A DNA stretch of 64,000 bases from Gp6-AA40 sp963772955 (GTDB taxonomy: Bacteria; Acidobacteriota; Vicinamibacteria; Vicinamibacterales; UBA2999): NCBI GenBank assembly GCA_963772955.1, contig CAVYZF010000010.1, forward strand, positions 124,001 through 188,000, given 5' to 3'. Of this stretch, positions 51,219 to 59,799 are shown piece after piece. Position 1 is the stretch's first letter. Each line of letters opens with the position of its first letter. The translations under genes were made by a program, and so were the position numbers. The notes below the pieces were generated by a model. That model saw only the letters and a list, made by a program, of their open reading frames with translations. It had not been told where the DNA came from and ran no database searches.

Positions 51219-54050
51219 ATGCTGAACAAATCCTACGTGAGCATCCTCGTCGTTCTCGTCGTCGCCCAGGTGGGCGTGACGAGTTGCATGGGAAAGCGGG
51301 ACGCGGCCGAACAGTCGGGGTCGGCGTCCTCTGACATCCCCAAGATCGCATTCGAGAAGTACACGCTGCCCAACGGCCTCGACGTGATCCTGAGCCGCGA
51401 CCAGCGCGTGCCGATGGTGGCGGTGAATCTGTGGTACCACGTTGGCCCTGCCAACGAGGAGCCCGGCCGCACCGGGTTCGCACACCTGTTCGAGCACATG
51501 ATGTTCCAGAGCTCGAAACACGTGCCGCCCGACTCGCATTTCAAGTTGCTCGAGGCGGCAGGTGCCAGCGACATCAACGGCACGACCGACTACGACCGCA
51601 CCAACTACTTCGAGACCGTCCCGAGCAATCAACTCGAACTGGCGCTCTGGCTCGAGTCCGATCGCATGGGCTACCTGCTCGACGAGGTCGATCAGGCGGC
51701 TCTGTCGAACCAGCAGGACGTCGTTCGCAACGAGCGGCGTCAGAGCGTCGAGAACCAGCCGTATGGACTCGCGGAAGAGACGTTGATTCAGAATCTCTTC
51801 CCGAAAGGCCACCCGTACTACGGCAACGTCATCGGCTCGCACGAGGACATTCAGGCGGTCAAGCTCGATGACGTCAGACGTTTCTTCAAGCAGTACTACT
51901 CGCCCAACAACGCGAGCCTGGCGATCGTCGGCGACTTCGATCCAGCGATTGCGAAATCGCTTGTCGAGAAGTACTTCAGCACCCTCAAGCGTGGCGCGGA
52001 CGTCCCGCCGATCAAGGCAGAAACGCCGAAGATCACAACAGAGCGGCGCACGGTCGTTAAGGCACGCGTGGAGCTTCCGCGCGTCTACATGGCGTGGGTG
52101 ACGTCGCCGATTCTCAAGCCTGGCGATGCTGACGCGGACATCGCCTCGAACGTACTGGGCGGCGGTCGCTCGAGCCGTCTGTACAAGAAGCTCGTATACG
52201 AGAAACAGATCGCGCAGACCGTCTCGGCGCAGCAGTATTCACTCATCCTCGGGTCGATCTTCCAGATCGAGGCGACCGCACGTCCCGGGCACACGGTCGA
52301 GGAACTCGAGAAGGCGATCGAAGAGGAGTTGACGGCGTTCCGTGCGAGCCCGGTCGATGCGGGCGAGGTCGAGCGCGCGCGCAACACGATCGAGACGAAC
52401 ATGATCGGCGGCCTCGAGCGACTCGGTGGGTTCGGGGGCATCGCCGATCGACTGAACTCGTACAACCACTATCTCGGCACGCCCGACTATCTGGCCAAGG
52501 ACATCGAGCGGTATCGCACCGTGACCGCCGGGTCGCTTCAGGCATTCGCGAAGGATCAGCTGACGACCACGTCGCGCGTCGTGATGCACGTCGTTCCTGG
52601 TGAACCGGAAGCCGTCGCACAAGTCCCGACACCGCCGGCGCCGGCCGCGGCCCAGGCGGGGGGCGAGTCGATCAACGCCGACGAGCCATGGCGGAATCAG
52701 GAACCACGCGCGGCTCAGGCGAAGCCGCTACAACTGGCCACGCCGGTCTCCGCGAAGCTCGCGAACGGTCTCACGCTGATCCTCAGCGAGCGTCGCGGTC
52801 TGCCGATCGTCGCATCGAATCTCGTCCTGCGGACCGGCAGCGACGCGAATCCTCTCGACAAGCCGGGCATGGCGAACTTTGTTGCCGCGATGCTCGATGA
52901 AGGCACTGCCAGGCGCAATGCGCTCCAGATCGCCGACGATGTGGCCCGGCTCGGCGCGTCGCTGGGCACCGGCAGCACGATGGACGCGACGACGATCTCC
53001 GCGCGATCGCTGACCAAGAATTTCCCTGCCACGCTCGAGATCCTCTCGGACGTTGTCCTCAATCCGTCGTTCCCCGCAGAGGAGATCGAGCGCCAGCGTG
53101 CGAGCCGGCTCGCGGGACTCGTTCAGCAGCGCGACAACCCGGGTCAGGTCGCCGCGCAGGTCATGGCAGCGTCGCTGTACGGCGCGAAGCATCCGTACGG
53201 ATACAGCGAGGTTGGCACCGAAGCCTCTGTCAAGGCGCTTTCGAAAGATGACATGGCGGCGTTCTGGAAACAGAACTTCGTGCCGAACAACGCTGCGCTC
53301 GTCGTCGCGGGTGACATCTCGATGGACGAACTGCGGACGCTCGCCGAGAAGTCGTTCGGGGCATGGCAGATGGGCACGCCGGCGCAGCCCGCGTTGGGTG
53401 CACCGACGACCACCACCGCGAAGGTCGTAGTGGTGGACAAGCCGGGCAGCCCGCAGACCCAGGTCCGCGTCGCGAGCATCGGTGCGCCGCGATCGTCGCC
53501 CGACTTCCGTCCGATGCAGGTGATGAATCTCGCCCTCGGCGGCCTGTTCTCGAGCCGTATCAACATGAACCTGCGCGAGGTGCATGGCTACACGTACGGC
53601 GCCTCGTCACAGTTCGCATTCCGCCGCGCAGCGGGACCGTTCCAGGTGGCGTCCGGCGTCAGAACGGATGTGACCGGTCCGGCCGTGACGGAGATCTTCA
53701 AGGAAGTGCGCGGCATGGTTGAGAAGCCGGTGTCCGAAGACGAGTTGAAGAAGGCCAAGGACTCGCTGTCCAACTCGCTGCCGGGTGCGTTCGAGTCGAG
53801 CGCCAACGCCGTGAACAACTTCTCGAACGTGTTCATCTACGACCTCGGGCTCGACTACTACACGAGCTACGCCGCGCAGGTGAACGCCGTCACGGCCGAG
53901 CAGACACTCGCCGCGGCCAAGAAGTATCTGGTGCCGAACAGCATGATCGTGATTGCCGTGGGCGATAAGGCCAAGATCGAATCTCAGCTGAAGAAGCTGA
54001 ACCTGGGCACGATCGAAACGCGGGACACGGAAGGCAGACCCGCAAAATAA
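51219..54050 (+). CDS. M16-family zinc protease, duplicated with an inactive second half
   Basis: The 943-residue protein starts with a lipoprotein-like leader (lipobox near VTSC, residue 23). The first M16 half has the inverted zinc motif HLFEH in GRTGFAHLFEHMMFQ and a downstream glutamate in the QDVVRNERRQSVENQPYG region. The second half, beginning near residue 500, has the same fold (LANGLTLILSERRGLPIVASNLVL) but reads GMANFVAAMLDEG where the zinc motif should be, so it is structural. Such two-half proteases degrade peptides in a closed chamber. The start is ATG 51219. Confidence 0.92.
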   Translation: MLNKSYVSILVVLVVAQVGVTSCMGKRDAAEQSGSASSDIPKIAFEKYTLPNGLDVILSRDQRVPMVAVNLWYHVGPANEEPGRTGFAHLFEHMMFQSSKHVPPDSHFKLLEAAGASDINGTTDYDRTNYFETVPSNQLELALWLESDRMGYLLDEVDQAALSNQQDVVRNERRQSVENQPYGLAEETLIQNLFPKGHPYYGNVIGSHEDIQAVKLDDVRRFFKQYYSPNNASLAIVGDFDPAIAKSLVEKYFSTLKRGADVPPIKAETPKITTERRTVVKARVELPRVYMAWVTSPILKPGDADADIASNVLGGGRSSRLYKKLVYEKQIAQTVSAQQYSLILGSIFQIEATARPGHTVEELEKAIEEELTAFRASPVDAGEVERARNTIETNMIGGLERLGGFGGIADRLNSYNHYLGTPDYLAKDIERYRTVTAGSLQAFAKDQLTTTSRVVMHVVPGEPEAVAQVPTPPAPAAAQAGGESINADEPWRNQEPRAAQAKPLQLATPVSAKLANGLTLILSERRGLPIVASNLVLRTGSDANPLDKPGMANFVAAMLDEGTARRNALQIADDVARLGASLGTGSTMDATTISARSLTKNFPATLEILSDVVLNPSFPAEEIERQRASRLAGLVQQRDNPGQVAAQVMAASLYGAKHPYGYSEVGTEASVKALSKDDMAAFWKQNFVPNNAALVVAGDISMDELRTLAEKSFGAWQMGTPAQPALGAPTTTTAKVVVVDKPGSPQTQVRVASIGAPRSSPDFRPMQVMNLALGGLFSSRINMNLREVHGYTYGASSQFAFRRAAGPFQVASGVRTDVTGPAVTEIFKEVRGMVEKPVSEDELKKAKDSLSNSLPGAFESSANAVNNFSNVFIYDLGLDYYTSYAAQVNAVTAEQTLAAAKKYLVPNSMIVIAVGDKAKIESQLKKLNLGTIETRDTEGRPAK

Positions 54051-54134
54051 GTCCTCAGTCCCCGGTCCCCTGTCCACAGTCCCGGCAAGAACGCAGAAAC
54101 CGCTGTGGACTGAGGACTGGGGACTGGAGACTGA
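54051..54134. repeat. GTCCxxx/GGACTGG heptad hairpin element
   Basis: Five exact heptads GTCCTCA, GTCCCCG, GTCCCCT, GTCCACA, GTCCCGG (54051-54085) face four complementary heptads GGACTGA, GGACTGG, GGACTGG, AGACTGA (54107-54134). The arms sit across 21 bases. The element starts at the M16 stop codon, and its last heptad provides the TGA before TATAAT of the cysM promoter, making an extended -10. Confidence 0.85.
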
Positions 54135-54163
54135 TATAATCCCGGACTAGACCAGTCGGATAT
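54135..54163 (+). promoter_or_regulatory. cysM-JAMM promoter with IscR-like box
   Basis: TATAAT (54135-54140) is preceded by TGA, an extended -10. GACT-AGACC-AGTC (54145-54157), followed by GGATAT, overlaps the expected start of transcription and the ATG at 54162. Core, spacing and right flank match the site at the iscR promoter. A bound Rrf2-type protein should block both transcription and the start region. The transcript would have a leader of only about 15 bases. Confidence 0.6.
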
Positions 54164-55514
54164 GTCGGTTGCCACTTCCGGCCCTCTTCGAACGGCCGGC
54201 TCCGTCGTTGACCTTATCGGGAATACCCCCCTCATCCGCCTCACCAACTTCGAGGCGGGTCTGCGCAATGTGGAGCTGTATGCCAAGGCTGAGTGGCGCA
54301 ATCCCGGTGGGTCGGTGAAGGACCGGCCGGCTGCCCGCATGATTGCCGACGGCGAGCGGTCGGGTGCGCTGACGCACGACAAGGTCATCCTGGACGCGAC
54401 GTCGGGGAACACCGGCATCGCCTACGCGATGATCGGCGCGGCGCGCGGCTATCGCGTCAGGCTCTGCGTGCCAGAGAACGTGACGCCCGAGCGCAAGCGG
54501 ATCCTGCGCGCGTTTGGTGCGGAGATCGTCTTCACCGATCCGATGCAGGGCTCCGACGGCGCGATTATCAAGGCGAAGGCGCTCTACGCCGCCGAACCGG
54601 ATCGCTATTTCTACGCGGACCAGTACAACAATCCGGGTAACTGGCGGGCGCACTACGACACGACTGCCCCGGAGATCCTCGAGCAGACGGGCGGACGCCT
54701 GACGCACTTCGTCGCCGGACTCGGCACGAGCGGCACGTTCATGGGCGTTGGCCGCAAGCTTCGCGAGGTGAATCCGTCCATTCGGCTGATCTCGGTCCAG
54801 CCTGATTCACCGCTGCATGGTCTCGAGGGTCTCAAGCACATGGAGACCGCGATCGTGCCGGGGATCTACGATCCGGCCCTCGCGGACGAAGACATCGGCG
54901 TCAGCACCGAGGAGGCGCACGAGTTGACGAGGCGCCTCACGCAGGACGGACTGTTCGTCGGTATCTCGAGTGGCGCAAATCTCGCGGGCGCCCTTCGGGT
55001 CGCGCGCAACACATCGGACGCCGTCATCGTCGTGGTGTTCTGCGACGGCGGCGAGAAGTACCTCTCCGAGCGCTTCTGGGATGAAGATGCGACGCCCACG
55101 CTGGCGTTGGGTGCAGGTGTGGAGCAGGCGATTCGTGCGCACGGCGCCGAGACCTATCCCAACGAGTGCTGTGGCGCTCTCTATGGGCGAGACGGTGTGG
55201 TGACGGCGACGCTTGCGCTCTCGAACACCACCGACGAGGGACCGCGGCGGCGTTTCCTGGTTCGTCCGCAGGACTATGTGGCGGCCGAACGGCGCGCCTC
55301 GGAGCTTGGCGCAGATCTCCTCGGGTTCTACCATTCGCATCCGGATCATCCTGCGCGGCCATCGCAGTACGATCTCGATCACGCGTGGCCGTTTTTCTCG
55401 TACATCATCGTGTCCGTTCGCGCGGGGAAGCCAGAGGCGATGACCTCGTGGCGGCTGCGTGAGGACCGTTCAGCCTTCGACCCGGAACGTGTGACATATG
55501 CCGAACACAATTAA
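54162..55514 (+). CDS. cysM: cysteine synthase (CysM-like) fused to a JAMM/Mov34 metalloprotease
   Basis: The 450-residue fusion has a PLP cysteine synthase at residues 10-305: the PLP lysine in NPGGSVKDRPAAR, phosphate loop LDATSGNTGIAYA, and GLGTSGTFMGVGR. A JAMM domain (about 315-445) follows, with the glutamate in NECCGALYG and the zinc signature HSHPDHPARPSQYD. In mycobacteria separate CysM, CysO and Mec+ proteins make cysteine on a thiocarboxylated carrier; here the synthase and protease parts are one protein. It overlaps the next gene by 17 bp. Control probably comes from the IscR-like box over its start. Confidence 0.92.
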   Translation: MSVATSGPLRTAGSVVDLIGNTPLIRLTNFEAGLRNVELYAKAEWRNPGGSVKDRPAARMIADGERSGALTHDKVILDATSGNTGIAYAMIGAARGYRVRLCVPENVTPERKRILRAFGAEIVFTDPMQGSDGAIIKAKALYAAEPDRYFYADQYNNPGNWRAHYDTTAPEILEQTGGRLTHFVAGLGTSGTFMGVGRKLREVNPSIRLISVQPDSPLHGLEGLKHMETAIVPGIYDPALADEDIGVSTEEAHELTRRLTQDGLFVGISSGANLAGALRVARNTSDAVIVVVFCDGGEKYLSERFWDEDATPTLALGAGVEQAIRAHGAETYPNECCGALYGRDGVVTATLALSNTTDEGPRRRFLVRPQDYVAAERRASELGADLLGFYHSHPDHPARPSQYDLDHAWPFFSYIIVSVRAGKPEAMTSWRLREDRSAFDPERVTYAEHN

Positions 55515-56982
55515 CATTCCGACGCCGCTTCGCCCGTTTACCGACAAGAAGGAGGCCGTGGAGGTCAGCGGCGCCACAGTCGGTGAGCTGCTGACCGATC
55601 TCACCACGCGCTACGAAGGGCTCCGCAAGCATCTCTATGCCGACAACGGCAAGTTGCGGAACTTCGTGAACGTGTATCTGAACGACGAGGACATCCGCTA
55701 CCTGCAGCGCGAAGCGACGCCCGTCAAAGCTGGCGACACGCTGAGCATCGTGCCGTCGGTCGCTGGCGGTGCGCCCACGACAGCGACACCACTCTCGAAC
55801 GTAGGGGCGGGTCTTCAGACCCGCCCGGATGATCTGTCGCCAGAAGAGATCAAGCGCTACAGCCGGCATTTGATCATGCCGGAGATGGGCATGGACGGTC
55901 AGCGCAAGCTGAAGGCGGGAAGCGTGCTCTGCATCGGCGCTGGCGGACTTGGATCTCCCGCGGCGATGTATCTGGCCGCTGCCGGCATCGGCCGCCTCGG
56001 CATCGTCGACTTCGACGTGGTGGACTTCAGCAACCTGCAGCGACAGTTGCTGCACACGACGAACGATGTGGGACGGACGAAGCTCGCGTCGGCGAAGGAC
56101 AAGGTCGTCGCACTGAATCCTCACGTGCAGGTCGACACCTACGAAGAAGCGCTCTCTTCCGAGAATGCGATGCGACTCTTCAAAGGCTACGACGTGATTC
56201 TCGACGGCACGGACAACTTCCCGACGCGCTACCTCGTGAACGATGCCTGCGTGATCTCCGGGATTCCGAATGCGTACGGCAGCATCTTCCGTTTCGAAGG
56301 GCAGGCGTCTGTCTTCGCAACGAAGGACGGCCCGTGCTATCGCTGCCTCTATCCCGAGCCGCCTCCGCCAGGACTTGTTCCGAGCTGCGCTGAGGGCGGC
56401 GTGCTTGGCGTGTTGCCCGGCATCATCGGTGTCATCCAGGCCACCGAATCGATCAAGTTGATCACGGGCATCGGCGAGCCGTTGATCGGCCGGTTCCTGA
56501 TCTATGACGCGCTGAAAATGAAGTTCCGTGAGCTGAAGTTGAAGAAGGATCCCGAATGCCCGGTGTGCGGCCCGAATCCGACCGTCACGAAGCTGATCGA
56601 CTACGACCAGTTCTGTGGCGTCGGCCCGGCTCACGCAACCGAGAACGCTGGAGGAACTGTGAGCGATTGGGAGATTACGCCGGTCGAGTTGAAGAAGAAG
56701 CTCGATGCGGGAGAGACACCGTTCATCCTGGATGTCCGTGAGCCGAACGAGTATCAAATTAATCGCATACCGGGATCGACGCTGATCCCGCTGGGAGAGC
56801 TTCCAAGGCGATATCAGGAACTTCCCCGGGACCGCGAGATCGTCGCCCAGTGCAAGATGGGCGGTCGAAGCGCCAAGGCAATGGATTTCCTGAAGACCGT
56901 CGGGTTCACCAACGTGAAGAACCTCAAGGGCGGAATTCTCGAGTGGATCGACAAAGTCGACCCATCTCAGCCGAAGTACTAG
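55498..56982 (+). CDS. CysO-like carrier fused to MoeB-type E1 and rhodanese
   Basis: Residues 1-91 are a ubiquitin-like sulfur carrier ending SIVPSVAGG. After a linker, residues 112-370 are an E1-like adenylyltransferase (CIGAGGLGSPAAMYLAAAG) with two zinc Cys pairs (CYRC and CPVC). Residues 385-494 are a rhodanese with active-site loop QCKMGGRSAKA. Adenylation of the carrier Gly-Gly and sulfur transfer from the rhodanese would give a thiocarboxylate. The diglycine is internal, so cleavage after Gly91 seems required. The linker holds a palindromic repeat translated as VGAGLQTRP. It overlaps the CysM-JAMM gene. Confidence 0.9.
   Translation: MPNTINIPTPLRPFTDKKEAVEVSGATVGELLTDLTTRYEGLRKHLYADNGKLRNFVNVYLNDEDIRYLQREATPVKAGDTLSIVPSVAGGAPTTATPLSNVGAGLQTRPDDLSPEEIKRYSRHLIMPEMGMDGQRKLKAGSVLCIGAGGLGSPAAMYLAAAGIGRLGIVDFDVVDFSNLQRQLLHTTNDVGRTKLASAKDKVVALNPHVQVDTYEEALSSENAMRLFKGYDVILDGTDNFPTRYLVNDACVISGIPNAYGSIFRFEGQASVFATKDGPCYRCLYPEPPPPGLVPSCAEGGVLGVLPGIIGVIQATESIKLITGIGEPLIGRFLIYDALKMKFRELKLKKDPECPVCGPNPTVTKLIDYDQFCGVGPAHATENAGGTVSDWEITPVELKKKLDAGETPFILDVREPNEYQINRIPGSTLIPLGELPRRYQELPRDREIVAQCKMGGRSAKAMDFLKTVGFTNVKNLKGGILEWIDKVDPSQPKY
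55801..55827. repeat. GCGGGTCT palindromic repeat inside the CysO-E1 gene
   Basis: GGGCGGGTCT (55805-55814) and AGACCCGCCC (55817-55826) are perfect 10-bp arms with a 2-base loop, in frame and coding for VGAGLQTRP. It is a close copy of the intergenic repeat at 26702. It lies exactly in the linker between the carrier and E1 domains. Confidence 0.8.
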
Positions 56983-57025
56983 CTGGTGGGTGGCGCCATT
57001 CTCCTACCGAGATCTCCGACCATTC

Positions 57026-57076
57026 TTGACCGGGTTCAGTAAGGGGACTAAAATACCGACTGGAGAAGTCGGATAT
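57026..57076 (+). promoter_or_regulatory. iscR promoter with IscR type-1-like box
   Basis: TTGACC (57026-57031), 17 bp, then TAAAAT (57049-57054) form a good sigma-70 promoter. The palindrome GACT-GGAGA-AGTC (57058-57070) with ACC/GG and AT-rich flanks overlaps the -10 and start site. It resembles the known type-1 site of IscR bound to [2Fe-2S]. Autorepression of the isc operon is the expected outcome. Confidence 0.7.
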
Positions 57077-57116
57077 TCCGTTGTCGCTAAGGAACGGCGG
57101 GCCGGCACCATCCACC

Positions 57117-57617
57117 ATGTTGAGATTGTCAAAAAAGGCTGACTACGCGCTGATCGCCATGAACCACCTTGCGCGGAAGCAGGGCAGTCCGTGTGCATCG
57201 ACCAGTGCTCGTGATATCGCGGAGCGCTACGACATTCCGATCGAGCTGATGGCGAAGGTTCTTCAACGCCTCGTCCGGACGGGACTTCTCGTATCGACGC
57301 AAGGGACGCGCGGCGGTTACATGCTCAGCCGCTCGTCAGGCGCGATCAGCGTTGCCGATGTGATTCAGGCCATCGACGGTCCGTTCACGGTGACCGCCTG
57401 CTCCTCGGATAAGCACGACTGCGATCAGTACAGCAAGTGCAACGTGCGTGGTCCGCTCTGGCAAATTCGTGAACGGATTGTCGCGACGCTCGATACGGTG
57501 AGCATCGCGGAGATGGCTGCAGACAGTGAACCCGCGACCGCAGTGGCGGCAGAACTTGCCGTCGTGCGCAGGAGCGGGATGCCAGCAAGCGCGGGCCATG
57601 GCCCGCGACAGGGATGA
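57117..57617 (+). CDS. iscR: Fe-S-sensing Rrf2-family regulator IscR
   Basis: The 166-residue protein has the Rrf2 winged helix (LRLSKKADYALIAMNHLA, then TRGGYMLSR). A three-cysteine [2Fe-2S] motif lies in CSSDKHDCDQYSKC, with spacing 6 and 5. In the known system holo-IscR represses isc; apo-IscR acts at other sites. ATG 57117 is preferred over the earlier in-frame codon at 57081, which lies just after the operator. The stop overlaps the iscS start. It is the first gene of the isc operon, and a matching box precedes the cysM-JAMM gene. Confidence 0.92.
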   Translation: MLRLSKKADYALIAMNHLARKQGSPCASTSARDIAERYDIPIELMAKVLQRLVRTGLLVSTQGTRGGYMLSRSSGAISVADVIQAIDGPFTVTACSSDKHDCDQYSKCNVRGPLWQIRERIVATLDTVSIAEMAADSEPATAVAAELAVVRRSGMPASAGHGPRQG

Positions 57618-58834
57618 CGATGAAGCTGCCGATTTACTTGGACTACCACGCCACGACGCCGGCCGATCCGCGCGTTGTGGAAGCGATGCTTCCGTACTTC
57701 ACCCAACAGTTCGGCAACGCCGCGAGCCGCAATCACGCCTTCGGCTGGGAAGCCGAGGAAGCGGTGGAGAACGCGCGCAAGCAGGTCGCCGATCTGATCG
57801 GGGCGAGCGCGAAGGAAGTGATCTTCACGAGCGGCGCCACCGAATCGAACAACCTGGCGATCAAGGGTGTCGCGGAGATGTACCGCGAGAAGGGGAACCA
57901 CATCATTACCTGCGTCACCGAGCACAAAGCCGTCATCGATACGTGCAAGAAGCTCGAGAAGCAGGGCGCCCGCGTGACGTATCTGCCGGTGCAGAAGGAC
58001 GGACGCATCAACCTTGACGAGCTTCGCGCCGCGATCACGGACAAGACGATCCTCATCACCATCATGACGGCGAACAACGAGATCGGCGTGTTGCAGCCGA
58101 TCGCCGAGATTGGTGCGATTGCAAAAGAGAAGGGAATCCTCTTCCACACCGACGGCGTTCAGGCGGTCGGCAAGGTACCGGTCAACGTCAACGAGATGAA
58201 GGTCGACCTGCTGTCGCTGAGCGCGCACAAGATGTACGGCCCGAAGGGCGTCGGTGCGTTGTACGTGCGCCGGCGGAATCCGCGCGTGCTGCTGTCAGAG
58301 CAGATCAGCGGTGGTGGTCACGAGCGCGGTATGCGATCGGGCACGCTCAACGTCCCCGGTATCGTGGGCCTTGGCAAGGCTGCGGAGTTGTGCCGTCTGG
58401 AGATGGCCGCCGATACCGAGCGTCTGAGGAAGCTGCGTGATCGTCTCAATGAGGGACTGCACAAGAACCTCGACGAGCTCTACGTCAACGGCTCGTGGGA
58501 GCATCGCTTGCCGCACAGCCTGAACATCAGCTTTGCGTACGTCGAAGGCGAATCCCTGCTGATGGGCATCAACGACGTGGCCGTCTCGTCTGGCTCGGCC
58601 TGCACCTCGGCGAGCCTGGAGCCGTCCTACGTACTGAAGGCGCTCGGTGCGGGCGACGATCTCGCGCACTCGTCCATTCGATTCGGCCTCGGCCGCTGGA
58701 CGACGGAAGAAGAGGTCGACTACGTGATCGACAAGTTGACGAACGTCGTGCGGCGGCTGCGTGAGATGTCGCCGCTCTATGAGATGGTCAAGGAAGGCGT
58801 GGACCTTTCGAAGATGCAGTGGGTGACGCATTAA
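57614..58834 (+). CDS. iscS: cysteine desulfurase IscS
   Basis: The 406-residue class V PLP enzyme takes sulfur from cysteine. It has YLDYHATTPADPRV, the PLP lysine in SLSAHKMYGPKG and the mobile sulfur-carrying loop SSGSACTSASLEPSYVL with its catalytic cysteine. It supplies sulfur to IscU, and could also feed the rhodanese of the CysO-E1 protein. It is coupled to iscR by ATGA. A heptad hairpin lies directly after it, before iscU. Confidence 0.95.
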   Translation: MTMKLPIYLDYHATTPADPRVVEAMLPYFTQQFGNAASRNHAFGWEAEEAVENARKQVADLIGASAKEVIFTSGATESNNLAIKGVAEMYREKGNHIITCVTEHKAVIDTCKKLEKQGARVTYLPVQKDGRINLDELRAAITDKTILITIMTANNEIGVLQPIAEIGAIAKEKGILFHTDGVQAVGKVPVNVNEMKVDLLSLSAHKMYGPKGVGALYVRRRNPRVLLSEQISGGGHERGMRSGTLNVPGIVGLGKAAELCRLEMAADTERLRKLRDRLNEGLHKNLDELYVNGSWEHRLPHSLNISFAYVEGESLLMGINDVAVSSGSACTSASLEPSYVLKALGAGDDLAHSSIRFGLGRWTTEEEVDYVIDKLTNVVRRLREMSPLYEMVKEGVDLSKMQWVTH

Positions 58835-58840
58835 CGCGTA

Positions 58841-58915
58841 ATTCAAAATGCAAGATGCAAAATGCAAAACGAATTTGCATTCATTTTGAATTTTGCCTTT
58901 TGAATTTTGCATTAC
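58841..58915. repeat. heptad hairpin element, ATGCAAA type, between iscS and iscU
   Basis: The left units ATTCAAA, ATGCAAG, ATGCAAA, ATGCAAA (58841-58868) face GCATTCA, TTTTGAA, TTTTGCC, TTTTGAA, TTTTGCA (58877-58911) and TTAC. Period is exactly 7 in both arms. It is the same family as 4767 and 36249, and could set the IscS:IscU ratio by acting as an RNA hairpin. Confidence 0.85.
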
Positions 58916-58929
58916 GGAGAGATTGAGAA

Positions 58930-59361
58930 ATGGCTTATTCGAACAAAGTGATCGACCACTACGAGAACCCGCGCAATGTCGGGTCACTTCCCAAGGACAG
59001 CGCCAACGTCGGCACCGGGCTCGTCGGCGCGCCGGAATGCGGCGACGTGATGAAGCTGCAGGTCATGGTCAATCCGGCGACCGGCATCATCGACGACGCG
59101 AAGTTCAAGACTTTCGGGTGCGGATCGGCGATCGCCAGCTCCAGCCTCGCGACCGAGTGGCTGAAGGGCAAGACAGTCGACCAGGCGCTCGCGATCAAGA
59201 ACACCGACATCGTCGCCGAGCTGTCGCTGCCGCCGGTCAAGATTCACTGCTCGGTTCTTGCCGAGGACGCGATCAAGGCTGCGATCGCGGACTACAAGAG
59301 CAAGCAGGAGAAAGAGCAGGGCGTTCCGGCTACTGCGGGTCACGCGCAGCCGAACGCGTAA
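58930..59361 (+). CDS. iscU: Fe-S cluster assembly scaffold IscU
   Basis: The 143-residue scaffold has the three cluster cysteines in GAPECGDVMKLQ, KFKTFGCGSAIASSS and KIHCSVLAEDAI, and the chaperone-recognition segment LPPVK. It assembles [2Fe-2S] clusters with sulfur from IscS and passes them on through HscA/HscB. The tail beyond residue 125 (KSKQEKEQGVPATAG) is longer than usual and probably disordered. Confidence 0.95.
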   Translation: MAYSNKVIDHYENPRNVGSLPKDSANVGTGLVGAPECGDVMKLQVMVNPATGIIDDAKFKTFGCGSAIASSSLATEWLKGKTVDQALAIKNTDIVAELSLPPVKIHCSVLAEDAIKAAIADYKSKQEKEQGVPATAGHAQPNA

Positions 59362-59365
59362 CGAG

Positions 59366-59689
59366 ATGATCGAGATTTCCGCGACCGCCGCGCAAAAGAT
59401 CCAGTCGCTGATGTCGAAGCAGGGCATCAACGATGGTGGTCTTCGTGTGGGTGTCAAAGGTGGAGGCTGCTCCGGGTTGAGCTACACGTTCGCCTGGGAG
59501 CGGCAGCCACGTCTCGGCGACGAGGTCTTCGAAGGGCACGGCGCGAAGATCTTCGTGGACAAGAAAAGCTACTTGTTTCTCAAGGGGACGACGCTCGACT
59601 ACGACACAGCGCTTCTGACGAAGGGCTTCGTGTTCAACAACCCGAACGCGAAGCAGACCTGCGGTTGCGGCAGCTCCTTCGGGGCGTGA
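59366..59689 (+). CDS. iscA: A-type Fe-S carrier IscA
   Basis: The 107-residue carrier has the three conserved cysteines in GGGCSGLSY and QTCGCGSSF. It begins IEISATAAQKIQSLM. It accepts clusters from IscU and delivers them to targets. The ATG at 59366 is four bases after the iscU stop codon. A heptad repeat follows the stop. Confidence 0.94.
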   Translation: MIEISATAAQKIQSLMSKQGINDGGLRVGVKGGGCSGLSYTFAWERQPRLGDEVFEGHGAKIFVDKKSYLFLKGTTLDYDTALLTKGFVFNNPNAKQTCGCGSSFGA

Positions 59690-59703
59690 TTTCGTAGGAG
59701 AAG

Positions 59704-59799
59704 TTCACCGTTCACAGCGGCCGCGCGGAGCTGGTCGAACTCAGATGTGAACAGTTGCTGTGAACTGCCTACTGTGAACTGTCAACTGCCTACTGCCCG
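59704..59799. repeat. heptad element between iscA and hscB, GAACTGC type
   Basis: The right part is five exact heptads GAACTGC, CTACTGT, GAACTGT, CAACTGC, CTACTGC (59762-59796) ending at the hscB ATG. The left part TTCACCG, TTCACAG (59704-59717) is complementary to GTGAA segments nearer the centre, so a partial hairpin forms. Confidence 0.8.
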
